Positions 8,569-17,172 of a stretch of 64,000 nt of DNA are shown in pieces (within the stretch, counting starts at the first letter, position 1; every line of letters begins with the position of its first letter). This DNA is from an uncultured Bacteroidales bacterium. GTDB lineage: Bacteria > Bacteroidota > Bacteroidia > Bacteroidales > FEN-979. A program made the position numbers and the translations under genes. The stretch spans positions 78,592 through 142,591 of the forward strand of contig CAISRB010000016.1 in the NCBI GenBank assembly GCA_903887775.1. The letters run 5' to 3'. The notes under the pieces are model-generated. The model saw only the letters and a list, made by a program, of their open reading frames with translations, had not been told where the DNA came from and searched no databases.

Positions 8569-9816
8569 ATGATGAAAATGAGAACGGCAATGATCGGCCT
8601 GATTTCTGTTGTGCTATGTGCACAAGGGCTTGCTCAATCCACAAACAATTATATCAACGTATCTTCCGGGGTTCAGTACCTGTTGATCGGGACCTGGGAT
8701 CTAAGCAAACTGGATAAGGTATTCAAGCTTGAGTTGCAGGAATTTTTAGCCGCCTCCACCATGGGGGCAAAAGCGTTTAACGACAGCTTCCCTGCCGCAA
8801 AATATCCGGTAAAACTCTTCCGTGTGAAATACAATTCGGTAATTCCTGAATTTGCAAACAGGCCTACGCTTGCTTCCGGACTGGTTGTGATTCCGCAGAA
8901 CGGTCTGGATTCAATGCCTGTGGTGATGTACCAGCACGGGACTGTGTTTTCCAAAACCGAAGTTCCCAGTTTTCCCGACAATTCAGAGGAAACGAAGATC
9001 ATGATTGCCCGGTTCGCAGCCCAGGGCTATATTGTTATTGGCGCCGATTACTTCGGACGAGGTATTTCGGATCTTCCCGACAGTTACCTCGTCAATAGCA
9101 GCACCCAGCAGGCCTGTGTTGACATGCTGTTTGCCGCCAGAAGCATACTTGCTGCAATGAAGCTGAAACCCGGCAAATTTTTTATCAGCGGATGGTCACA
9201 GGGAGGATGGGCTACTATGACCTACCTGCATAAGCTGGAATCCATCGGGATCCCGGTAACAGCCGCAGCAACCGCCAGCGCCCCCACGGATATTTTCACG
9301 ACTGTTGACCGATGGATGAATAACTACCAGCCCATCGATGCGGTGTATCTTCCGGAATGTGTTTCATTACAGATCCAGTCGCAGGAATATTATTGCCAGC
9401 AGACCGGATTGACCGAATCGGCCATCCGCAGTCAATACCTAAAGGCAGCAAGGGATTTTTACAACGGAACAATTGATTATACCGCATTCAGTAAACTCAC
9501 ACCCACGAAACTCCAGGATTATATAAAGCCTGAGTTCATGGCCGGGGGGAATACAGGCGAGGGACCATACTGGCAAACCCTTGAAAAAAGCCAGGCTTAC
9601 CGCTGGAGAAGCCATACGCCGATACATAACTATTATGGAGGATCGGATGAAGTAGTTCCTGTGTTCATAGCAAAACTTCCACAAGAGTTTCACAAAGTGA
9701 TGGGTTGCGGAGCAACCACCGCCGTGTATGCAGGTGATAAGGCCGATCACCGTGCGACCTTTGTCTATGCGGTTTTACACCAGAAGGACTGGTTTGACGG
9801 GTTTCTGAAGAAGTAA
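8569..9816 (+). CDS. Secreted alpha/beta-hydrolase (secretory lipase/esterase type)
   Basis: 415 residues with a signal peptide (MKMRTAMIGLISVVLCAQGLAQ; the start could be 8569, 8572 or 8578). It has the alpha/beta-hydrolase layout: an oxyanion region (VVMYQHGTVF), YIVIGADYFGRG, the nucleophile elbow G-W-S-Q-G in FFISGWSQGGWATM near residue 208, a likely Asp in YYGGSDEVVPVF near 359, and His in ADHRATF near 394. This order and the long lid resemble LIP-type secretory lipases or polyester/acyl esterases. The substrate is unknown. It is a single gene with a 180-base AT-rich upstream region. Confidence 0.85.
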   Translation: MMKMRTAMIGLISVVLCAQGLAQSTNNYINVSSGVQYLLIGTWDLSKLDKVFKLELQEFLAASTMGAKAFNDSFPAAKYPVKLFRVKYNSVIPEFANRPTLASGLVVIPQNGLDSMPVVMYQHGTVFSKTEVPSFPDNSEETKIMIARFAAQGYIVIGADYFGRGISDLPDSYLVNSSTQQACVDMLFAARSILAAMKLKPGKFFISGWSQGGWATMTYLHKLESIGIPVTAAATASAPTDIFTTVDRWMNNYQPIDAVYLPECVSLQIQSQEYYCQQTGLTESAIRSQYLKAARDFYNGTIDYTAFSKLTPTKLQDYIKPEFMAGGNTGEGPYWQTLEKSQAYRWRSHTPIHNYYGGSDEVVPVFIAKLPQEFHKVMGCGATTAVYAGDKADHRATFVYAVLHQKDWFDGFLKK

Positions 9817-9911
9817 ATATGGATTTAATTTTTATCTGCCGGCTTGCAATGAAGAAGGCTAAAATGGTTGTGGCAAAGCAAGATCCGGTTATCTGAATCT
9901 TTGCATACCCG

Positions 9912-11114
9912 TTATTGTTTAATAAATTTCCTTACTGTAATCCCTTCTGCAGTTTTGACCTTGATTATATAAATCCCGGATGATAAAGCTGACAGATCTA
10001 CCGTGGTAAACATCCCGGTTGACGCTGATTTTTCAAGTATTTTTCCTTCGGGATTTACAACCTCAATTTCGGATTTCTTTATACATTTTACTGTAAGATT
10101 ATTCTTCGCGGGATTGGGGAAAACACTGATGTCTACTGAATTGTTGACCTCGTTAACTCCCGTCCCCAGGCAGCTTCGCATGGGGGCGCTTACCGTTACA
10201 AATGCCGGATCAACGGTGATAATACGGTAAGAACGGTTAAACGCTGCTGCCGTCTGTACATAGCGTGTGCCGTTGGGCCAGTTTTCGCTGACCGTATCTC
10301 CCTTCCTGTTTGCAACTACATTCTGATGTTCATGCCCGGCAAGTATTACGTCCACCTGATTGGAATCACAGATATTAAGAAAATTTGTTCGGTTGTTTTG
10401 CAGGGAGTTGGTAGCCGTATCTGCAATAACAGAAGCGGTATACGGGCTGCCATCAGAGTTTGTGCCGACTGCATTAACAGGGGGATGATGCATTACGATA
10501 ATTTTACGCTTGTTGCTGTTACTTTTCATGATATTCCTGAGCCAGCTGCACTGTGCATCTGTAAGCCCGGTTCCCATGATGACTTCAGGGTTCGGGGGAT
10601 AACCGTACGGGCTGTCATGTCCTGAACGCATACACACTATAATGGCGGAAGCAGTTTGAATTACATAATCCGTATCGGGCGTAATATATTTCGGGTAATA
10701 AAAAAGCGTGTCATTTGAAATGGGCAGGCCGATTGAATCGAATCCCGTCCAGTATTCATGGTTACCCGGTGTATAATAAATCGGGATGGTTTTGGCAGAA
10801 TCAATAAAATAATCACCAACAGCCGGGTTTGTAAGTGAGGGCGGGAACAGGTGCTGTGTAATTGCAGGATACATGCCCAACGGTTGCATATTGCCTATGT
10901 CGGAAATGTCGCCTGTAACAAGAACAAACGTGGGTTTGGGATTAAGGCTGGCAAATTCCTTTATTGCACACTGAAAGTATTGTCCATTGGTGTCACTGTT
11001 TGCCGAAGGGGTGGTTGACACATGCATGTCGCTGAGATGAACAAAAGAGAATTGGGCGAATGAAGCCAAAGTTGCTAAAAAGATTATTCCGAATAATAAA
11101 ATCGTTTTTTTCAT
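9912..11114 (-). CDS. Secreted metallophosphoesterase with T9SS type A sorting domain
   Basis: 400 residues. A signal peptide (LFGIIFLATLASFAQ) precedes a calcineurin-like phosphoesterase domain with all five metal-ligand blocks: HLSDMHVS, VTGDISDIG, PGNHEYW, MHHPPVN and LAGHEHQN. The last 75 residues form a T9SS type A C-terminal domain (VFPNPAKNNLTV, GKILEKSA, LSSGIYIIKVKT), so the enzyme is exported across the outer membrane and attached to the surface or released. It probably removes phosphate from an extracellular ester; the substrate is not deducible. The start is the only reasonable ATG before the signal peptide. Confidence 0.92.
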   Translation of the reverse strand: MKKTILLFGIIFLATLASFAQFSFVHLSDMHVSTTPSANSDTNGQYFQCAIKEFASLNPKPTFVLVTGDISDIGNMQPLGMYPAITQHLFPPSLTNPAVGDYFIDSAKTIPIYYTPGNHEYWTGFDSIGLPISNDTLFYYPKYITPDTDYVIQTASAIIVCMRSGHDSPYGYPPNPEVIMGTGLTDAQCSWLRNIMKSNSNKRKIIVMHHPPVNAVGTNSDGSPYTASVIADTATNSLQNNRTNFLNICDSNQVDVILAGHEHQNVVANRKGDTVSENWPNGTRYVQTAAAFNRSYRIITVDPAFVTVSAPMRSCLGTGVNEVNNSVDISVFPNPAKNNLTVKCIKKSEIEVVNPEGKILEKSASTGMFTTVDLSALSSGIYIIKVKTAEGITVRKFIKQ

Positions 11115-11290
11115 AGGTCACTGTTGTTACATGCAGAGGTTATTATTTGTTCAGGAATTTTAAATCCTGTTTGCTGCAGTTTGCCTGAGTCGGCATACTG
11201 CACTTCAAATAATTTCCGGGGGAATCCACCAAAGTCGCGAGTAGTACCCGGTTTTTCCATTACTGTTACCGAAGTTCCCGCTATCAGGAT
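11111..11290 (-). pseudogene. Remnant of 4,5-DOPA extradiol dioxygenase (LigB family)
   Basis: On the minus strand, from about 11290 to the TGA at 11111, the frame reads AGTSVTVMEKPGTTRDFGGF then PRKLFEVQYADSGKL. This matches the conserved region of YgiD-type extradiol dioxygenases, where an SAHW...T-x-VTAMEKPxTIHDFGGFP block includes a metal-binding His; here that His is replaced (TTRDFGG). About 40 N-terminal residues and all of the C-terminal two thirds are missing. Intact ygiD-like genes are often adjacent to pirin genes, as here: the pirin stop (11284) lies within the remnant. The fragment suggests a deletion that removed the dioxygenase but kept pirin. Confidence 0.7.
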
Positions 11291-12138
11291 TTTTTAATAA
11301 AAGTACCTTCCCTCAGCTCTTTGAATGCGAGTGACAATTCCTGCTGTGTGTTCATGACTATCGGGCCTTGCCATGCTATGGATTCCTTTATCGGTTTACC
11401 GGCAATCATGATGAATCGGGATTTTGAACTACCTGTCTGTGCTAATACCTGATCTCCATGTCCGAACAATACCCCTGTGCCAGCATGCAATAAATCTTTG
11501 CTGTTTTCATCAAAACCGGCAGATCCTTCAAAAATATAGGCAAACACGGTATGATCCTCAGCTACCGGGACTATGAGTTCAGTATTTTCAGGCATTTCAA
11601 CATCAAAATATTCAGGGTCGGCAATGATATTTTCAACCGGCCCCCGTATTCCATTAAAAGTCCCCGCCAGAACCCTTACCTTGGTTTTATTCTCAAGCTC
11701 TACAACAGGTACTTTGCCTGAAGGTATGTCCTGGTAACGGGGAGGGATCATTTTAGATGCTGACGGAAGGTTCACCCACAATTGGAATCCATACATTTTC
11801 CCTCCTTCATATTTAGGCATCTCCTGGTGAATGATCCCGCTTCCTGCAGTCATCCATTGAATATCTCCTTTACCGATCACACCTGAATTCCCTATACTAT
11901 CTCCATGTTCTACCTTTCCATCGATCATGTAGGTAACCGTTTCCATTCCACGATGAGGATGCCATGGAAAGCCAGACATAAAGTCATCCGGGTTGTCCGA
12001 ACCAAAAAAATCCAGCATCAGGAACGGATCCAATAATTCCTGGGTGTGGTTACTAAGAATCCTTGTTAATCTTACTCCAGCTCCATCCGATGTGGGCTGT
12101 CCTTTTATATGGCGATCAATTTTTCTAATAGTTTTCAT
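11284..12138 (-). CDS. Pirin family protein (bicupin)
   Basis: 284 residues, two cupin domains. The N-terminal cupin has the metal-binding signature FPWHPHRGMETVTYMIDG (His57/59 type) and GKVEHGDSIGN, followed by GDIQWMTAGSGIIHQEMP, as in pirins with quercetinase activity. It binds iron and may act as a redox-sensing regulator or a quercetin 2,3-dioxygenase; which applies here is not clear. No signal peptide, so cytoplasmic. It sits next to the dioxygenase remnant, its usual neighbour family. Confidence 0.93.
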   Translation of the reverse strand: MKTIRKIDRHIKGQPTSDGAGVRLTRILSNHTQELLDPFLMLDFFGSDNPDDFMSGFPWHPHRGMETVTYMIDGKVEHGDSIGNSGVIGKGDIQWMTAGSGIIHQEMPKYEGGKMYGFQLWVNLPSASKMIPPRYQDIPSGKVPVVELENKTKVRVLAGTFNGIRGPVENIIADPEYFDVEMPENTELIVPVAEDHTVFAYIFEGSAGFDENSKDLLHAGTGVLFGHGDQVLAQTGSSKSRFIMIAGKPIKESIAWQGPIVMNTQQELSLAFKELREGTFIKKS

Positions 12139-12295
12139 ATTGTTGATATGTTTAAATTTTGACTACGCAAAATTGCACCCATTTACAAGGAAGAAGGTAA
12201 TAGTATTCGGTAAAAGTGTTGTAAATTCTGGAAATGAACTTGCTCATCATAAGACTATAATTACGAACGGAAGCGGAATACCGCCATTTCAATAT

Positions 12296-13009
12296 TCATG
12301 ATTTTTCGGCTATAAATGTTAAAGCTTTTCCTTCAACAAGTATTTCATTTATTTTAAAGCCTGTTAACTTTAAAAATAACAAAATCTCATCCTTTGTAAA
12401 AGCTCTCAATGTTGTTACGTCATCATATTCAGATATTTTGTCATCCTGCTCGATGATATACCTGGCATGCCAGTCGTAAGTCCAGCCGGTCGACAGATTT
12501 TTTTGTAATTTACTTATCCTTCTGATCTTTTTATTTTCGTGTTCAATGAGTTGTTCAAAATCATCAAAATTGTCGAATATCCCATTTGCCTCGAAAACGC
12601 CAAATACAAACAGTCCTTTAGGTTTAAGGGACCTTGACACTCCGTTAAGAGTGTCAAGTATCCCCAGATTTTCTGTTACGTAAGCAATGGAACGGCCTGT
12701 TATCAGAACTGCATCAAATTGCTCTTCAAAAGATAAGTTACGCATGTCACCCTGAATGAAGCTGTCTGAATTTGTCTCCTTTCTTGCGATGTCCAGCATT
12801 TCATTAAACAGATCAAGGCCAAGATAATCGTATTCATTTTTAAGGAACCTGCGTGCCAGCATACCTGAACCACATCCGATCTCTAAAATATTTTGGCAAT
12901 TATTCCTTTTCAATAATGCATCATAGAAATTAAATTCCTGATCATAATCAAAAATATGCTGATACATCTCATGATATATAGTCGCCAGTTTTGAATAGAG
13001 CTGTGTCAT
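12296..13009 (-). CDS. Class I SAM-dependent methyltransferase
   Basis: 237 residues. It has the Rossmann-type SAM-binding motifs: I, ILEIGCGSGMLARRF (residues about 40-54); II, YLGLDLFNEML; III, SFIQGDMRNLSF; then FDAVLITGRSIAYV and LKPKGLFVFGVF. The C-terminal half carries a substrate-binding sheet with TYDWHARYIIEQDDKISEYDD. The profile fits the small-molecule methyltransferases close to the Methyltransf_25/11 families. The substrate is unknown. No clear operon partners; a 157-base gap precedes pirin. Confidence 0.85.
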   Translation of the reverse strand: MTQLYSKLATIYHEMYQHIFDYDQEFNFYDALLKRNNCQNILEIGCGSGMLARRFLKNEYDYLGLDLFNEMLDIARKETNSDSFIQGDMRNLSFEEQFDAVLITGRSIAYVTENLGILDTLNGVSRSLKPKGLFVFGVFEANGIFDNFDDFEQLIEHENKKIRRISKLQKNLSTGWTYDWHARYIIEQDDKISEYDDVTTLRAFTKDEILLFLKLTGFKINEILVEGKALTFIAEKS

Positions 13010-13060
13010 GTTTTCAAATTGATTTATGTATTTTATCAGATAATTGCACGATATTTCCTG

Positions 13061-13771
13061 TTACTTATCCCTGAGACAACGTACCGAAAATCCCATCCAC
13101 TTAGGATGGATCAGGCGGTTTACATCTTCCACACCATAAATTATGTTTCGGTACCAGACGCCTGTGGAATCATATTCGGTGCTACTCCACCAGAAGCCGC
13201 TCCTGCCCATAATGAAATAGCGCCCATGACTGCAGCGTTCACCACCCGGGAGGGCGGAGAACCCGGCATCATCAGTGCCGCTACCCTGAAAACTCCAGCC
13301 TGATCGTGTTTTTAAGCGTTCCCCAACATCGACTCCACGCCCTGCTGACTTATCCCAAACAGGGTCACCAACGCCGTATCTGCTGTCGACAGACCCCTCA
13401 AGGTTCTTCCATTCTTCATCTGAAGGTACCCTCCATCCATCGGGGCAAAGCCTGCCGGTGTTTACTGCGTACCAGTTATAAAGTGCCCCGTAAGTTTTCG
13501 CATTGCTTTCATCATTGCGATAGCAGCAGTAAGCGCCGGTAGTTAAACCCGTCCACACAATGCTGTCGGTAATGTTAGGAATTTTTGTGCCGTCGTTGTA
13601 AGTGGTGGTTTTAAGATTAACGGCCATCCACTCATAATTACCAATTATAACGGTTCTGTATATATTTCCATCAATATCTTTCACGCTGTCTCCTTTCAAG
13701 GTCTGGGCTTTGGGCGATAATGTGCTGAGCAGGAGAAACGAAAAAACTATGTACGATATACCATTGATCAT
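13061..13771 (-). CDS. FISUMP-domain exported protein
   Basis: 236 residues with a signal peptide (YIVFSFLLLSTLSPKAQ). The rest is one Fibrobacter succinogenes major paralogous (FISUMP) domain: DIDGNIYRTVIIGNYEWMAV, YGALYNWYAV, CPDGWRVPSDEEWKNLE, AGFSALPGG and FWWSSTEYD...FSVRCLRDK. The fold is related to C-type lectin and formylglycine-enzyme folds, and the proteins are thought to be surface-exposed and to bind ligands, but no biochemical role is established. No sorting domain is present. A second FISUMP protein lies 3.4 kb away on the other strand. Confidence 0.88.
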   Translation of the reverse strand: MINGISYIVFSFLLLSTLSPKAQTLKGDSVKDIDGNIYRTVIIGNYEWMAVNLKTTTYNDGTKIPNITDSIVWTGLTTGAYCCYRNDESNAKTYGALYNWYAVNTGRLCPDGWRVPSDEEWKNLEGSVDSRYGVGDPVWDKSAGRGVDVGERLKTRSGWSFQGSGTDDAGFSALPGGERCSHGRYFIMGRSGFWWSSTEYDSTGVWYRNIIYGVEDVNRLIHPKWMGFSVRCLRDK

Positions 13772-13836
13772 GCAGGATGAATACTTTAGATTACTTTAAT
13801 GCTGCCTATCTCATCAATTGTTTTGTTTAATGCCTG

Positions 13837-15573
13837 TTACAGAACAGCACATTTGCGTGTCATGCTCTGACTGCCTGTTTGTATGCGGTAAAAGTATATT
13901 CCGGGAGCAAGATCCCCTGTATTCCAGTTCACACGGTAATTTCCGGCCTGCCGGGTTTCATCGACAAGGGTTGTGACCAGCTTGCCGTAAGTGTTATAAA
14001 CTGCTAATAAAACTATGGATGCTTCTTCGAGATTGTATTGAATCGTTGCCGTTGAGTGAACAGGGTTGGGAAAGACCGGCTCAAGCAGGTTACTGTTAAG
14101 GCCATCTACGTTTTCATTGATTCGCAGCAGGGAAGTCAGTTTTCCTATAGCGTACTTCAGCTCAACATCAATGCTGTCGATATACAGCTGATCGATCACC
14201 GTATCATTTAACGGAACTCTGATATCGGGCCGGATCCCTCCCTGCATGGTTGAATCACTGTCGACCTGGATCTTCATGTTCTTATCGAGGGACCGGCCAA
14301 CAGGATACCTGAAATAGAGGTCATTGGGAGGGGGGTAAAGATAGTGGTACGACCAGTTCTCCATCATGCCAAAAGAACCGTTGCTCCCGTAAAAGCTGAT
14401 TACTTTATTTTTTGGCAGCCGCTGAAGTGCCATTGGCACACCTTCACCGCTGCTGATATTCCTGGGGCCGACCATGATCATGACAGGTTTTGAAAAATAT
14501 ATTCCCTGTGGCTCTGTATATTGCGCTCCGACAGGATATTTCGGGTTGATGTATGTGCCCAGGGTTTGTGGATTGAAATGGGGCAGGGGCAGGGGCCATA
14601 TATCAAACTGTCCGCTGCCGGGGTTATAATAACTGCGGTATTCATATAAGGTGGTATCGGTAGTGAAAAATCCCGCAAGGGCAGCCGACAAAAGGTCTTC
14701 GCCCCCTGTGTTCACCCGCATGTCGAGTATCATTCCACGGGCTCCAGCAGTAATGAATGAAGAAATTGCCTGCCTGAAACTGACGTAAACCTGGGCCATG
14801 CCGGCTGAATCCCCGGGTTCGGAAGTCAGCTTAATATAGCCGTAGCCGCCAGGCTGAAGTATGCTATACGATATCGTTGGCCCGGGATCTATCGGCAGGA
14901 GGGAGGTCTGATCAAATGTTGCATAGTTGTCGTCGACCGCGGTAAGGGTCGCTTTGACAGGAATGGAAGTCCCCCTGTTCAGGAATTTTACTTTCATCGT
15001 TTTCCCAACTGGAGCCCTGCCAATGAACCGGAACTGATTCAGCCTTTTACATTCCTGCGTAGCCGGGTTTGCTTCAGCCCAGAACACAGAAACGGTATCA
15101 AGAACTGAATTCACCGGATGATCATTCACTTCAAGTATCTCGGCCCCGAAGACCATACCGGCCAGCGCTGAAGGAGAACCGGGGTTGACAAGACGTGCCA
15201 CAACCCGGCCATCATCCAGTGCGGTGAGGGCGAACCCGTAACTCCCGCCGATCTGCTGATATCTTGCATAAGCTTTGTGGCCATCCCAGCCCGCACCACG
15301 TATTGAGACATGACCATCGTGAATCGAAGCCACATATTCCTTCAAAGCAAGGTAAAAAGCATTGGTGTCATTAACCGGGCCTGCATTAAGTATTTTTGGT
15401 CTTATGCGGTTGTTAAGGGCATTCCAGTCGATGGCCTTCCATTCGCTGAAAGCATACCAAACACTAACCTTCTGATGCATTGAGTCATATGCGGCAACAA
15501 AACCGTTACTTTGGGAAAAAAGCTTCAGGGCACCGCATAATAATGCCATACTCAAAATAGTAAACTTGCGCAT
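13837..15573 (-). CDS. S41 family (C-terminal processing-like) peptidase with T9SS sorting domain
   Basis: 578 residues. Signal peptide (ILSMALLCGALKLFSQS), then an N-terminal cap with ASIHDGHVSIRG, a PDZ-like segment (RVVARLVNPGSPSALAGMVF, residues about 130-150), and a tail-specific protease core with GARGMILDMRVNTGG and PVMIMVGPRNISSGEGVPMA, where the second Ser of the SSGEG stretch near residue 377 is the likely nucleophile. A T9SS type A domain follows (VFPNPVHSTATIQYNL, LAPGIYFYRIQTG). It probably acts as an extracellular serine protease. 64 bases separate it from the FISUMP gene downstream; they may be cotranscribed. Confidence 0.9.
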   Translation of the reverse strand: MRKFTILSMALLCGALKLFSQSNGFVAAYDSMHQKVSVWYAFSEWKAIDWNALNNRIRPKILNAGPVNDTNAFYLALKEYVASIHDGHVSIRGAGWDGHKAYARYQQIGGSYGFALTALDDGRVVARLVNPGSPSALAGMVFGAEILEVNDHPVNSVLDTVSVFWAEANPATQECKRLNQFRFIGRAPVGKTMKVKFLNRGTSIPVKATLTAVDDNYATFDQTSLLPIDPGPTISYSILQPGGYGYIKLTSEPGDSAGMAQVYVSFRQAISSFITAGARGMILDMRVNTGGEDLLSAALAGFFTTDTTLYEYRSYYNPGSGQFDIWPLPLPHFNPQTLGTYINPKYPVGAQYTEPQGIYFSKPVMIMVGPRNISSGEGVPMALQRLPKNKVISFYGSNGSFGMMENWSYHYLYPPPNDLYFRYPVGRSLDKNMKIQVDSDSTMQGGIRPDIRVPLNDTVIDQLYIDSIDVELKYAIGKLTSLLRINENVDGLNSNLLEPVFPNPVHSTATIQYNLEEASIVLLAVYNTYGKLVTTLVDETRQAGNYRVNWNTGDLAPGIYFYRIQTGSQSMTRKCAVL

Positions 15574-15732
15574 CTCAGCCCGGGTTCTCGAGTAATATGC
15601 TAAAATTAAGCAAATTTGATAAGTTGCTCATTTATTTGCAGTCAAAATATTTCAGATTTTTATTAAACAAATAATAATAATAAAATATTTTATAATTTTA
15701 TTACGTGTTTCATTTTAAAGGCAGATAATTAT

Positions 15733-17172
15733 ATGAAGTTAAGCAGACGAGCCATGTTAAAACTTTCCGGGGCTTCCCTGGGAAGTCTTGTGCTGTCCCC
15801 CGGCATGAAGGCCCTGGGGAACAACCCGCCAGGAACTAAAAGTTCGGATCCTTCCCAAACCAATTCCTATTTCAACGCTCTGCCAACCTTTACTCCCCCT
15901 GAGGCCCTGGCCGCGGATGAGATGCGGATCACTATCCTTGGTTCATCCTGCATTCCCCGCCTTTCCCAGGAATGCACCAGCGTTTATGTAGAAGTTGGTA
16001 CTGGGGACCAGTTCGTGTTTGACTGCGGGACCGGAGTTGCCGCCAAATACAATGCCATGGGGATACCCATGAGCAAGATGGACAAGATATTCTTCACCCA
16101 TCTCCATGCCGATCACACCAGTGACCTGACTCACATTTATGGTTTCGGACCGGCCGAAGACCGTAAATCGCCTTTGTTCATTTTTGGGCCCATGGATTCA
16201 GGCTGGACCTATTATGACCCGAAGGGAAACCAGAGGGGGCCCTACAATGACGGGACCAGGGCGTTTTGCGAAAACTTCAGGGAGATGAACCGCTGGCATA
16301 CCGAGAGTTTCAGCTTCGGGGTGACCAGCCTCCCGGGTTATGAGCTCCCCAAGCAAGAGGACTGGGGCTTGCCGGCTCCCCTCTCGAAAGTATCGGATGA
16401 CAACTTCGATGATGGGTTCTGCATCTATCCCATTGAACTCAACTGGAATAATTTCGGTAAGGTCCCGGGGGATAATGTTGCATACCATAACCCGACGACC
16501 GATGTAAGGATCACTCATTTCCCGGCCATCCACACCAGGAGGGGATCGATAAGTTACAGGCTCGACTGGAAAGGGCTGTCGATGATCTTCAGCGGTGATT
16601 CGAAGCCCAACCAGGAAATGCTCTCCCATGCGAAGGGAGTGGATGTTCTGATCCATGAGATGGTGATGCCTGCCGCAGTCTGGGCTCAAAAAAACTCCGG
16701 ATTGAAACCCGGGGATTCCGGTTATGAACAGGCCTATAATTATGCACTGGAAGTGCAGAACAGTTCGCATACACCCCAGGGAGCTTTCGGGTATATCATG
16801 AGCCAGATCACACCTCCTCCAAGGCTTACGGTTGCAACACATTTTCAGGCCGAAGACGATACCATCACCTCGGCCATCAGGAGCGTGAGGAACCATGCGC
16901 CTGTGGGTGAGCTCACTTTTGCGTCGGATTTCCTGGTGATCAATGTCTCTGCAAGCCGGATTCTCCAGAGGCGTGCCCTTGTTTCACCCTATGCCTTTTA
17001 TCCGTCAAGCCCTCCTCCCGATAGCGTGAACACTCCACTCTACTGGAAATGGCAGGATGAGGCCCATACCATTCCAGTGGGTGATCCTACAGTTCAGATC
17101 ATCATGACTGATGAGATCCCTAACATAGATCCTGATACAGGTTTAGTTAATTACAGCATAGACGGCTACTGA
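15733..17172 (+). CDS. MBL-fold metallo-hydrolase with Tat-like signal
   Basis: 479 residues. The N-terminus MKLSRRAMLKLSGASLGSLV has a twin-arginine motif (SRRAMLK), so export in folded form is likely. The metallo-beta-lactamase core has FFTHLHADHTSDLTH near residue 122, GDSKPNQEML, and later SSHTPQGAFGYI and VATHFQAEDD, i.e. an H-x-H-x-D-H site plus later His/Asp ligands. It resembles exported ribonuclease Z/arylsulfatase-like MBL proteins. The substrate is unknown. Its TGA overlaps the ATG of the next gene (TGATG at 17170-17174), showing a coupled two-gene operon with a FISUMP protein. The 159-base upstream region is strongly AT-rich. Confidence 0.87.
   Translation: MKLSRRAMLKLSGASLGSLVLSPGMKALGNNPPGTKSSDPSQTNSYFNALPTFTPPEALAADEMRITILGSSCIPRLSQECTSVYVEVGTGDQFVFDCGTGVAAKYNAMGIPMSKMDKIFFTHLHADHTSDLTHIYGFGPAEDRKSPLFIFGPMDSGWTYYDPKGNQRGPYNDGTRAFCENFREMNRWHTESFSFGVTSLPGYELPKQEDWGLPAPLSKVSDDNFDDGFCIYPIELNWNNFGKVPGDNVAYHNPTTDVRITHFPAIHTRRGSISYRLDWKGLSMIFSGDSKPNQEMLSHAKGVDVLIHEMVMPAAVWAQKNSGLKPGDSGYEQAYNYALEVQNSSHTPQGAFGYIMSQITPPPRLTVATHFQAEDDTITSAIRSVRNHAPVGELTFASDFLVINVSASRILQRRALVSPYAFYPSSPPPDSVNTPLYWKWQDEAHTIPVGDPTVQIIMTDEIPNIDPDTGLVNYSIDGY

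Noticed and set aside
16198-16896. 232-codon minus-strand ORF
   Set aside because: Antisense shadow of the MBL-fold gene; no family-like sequence.
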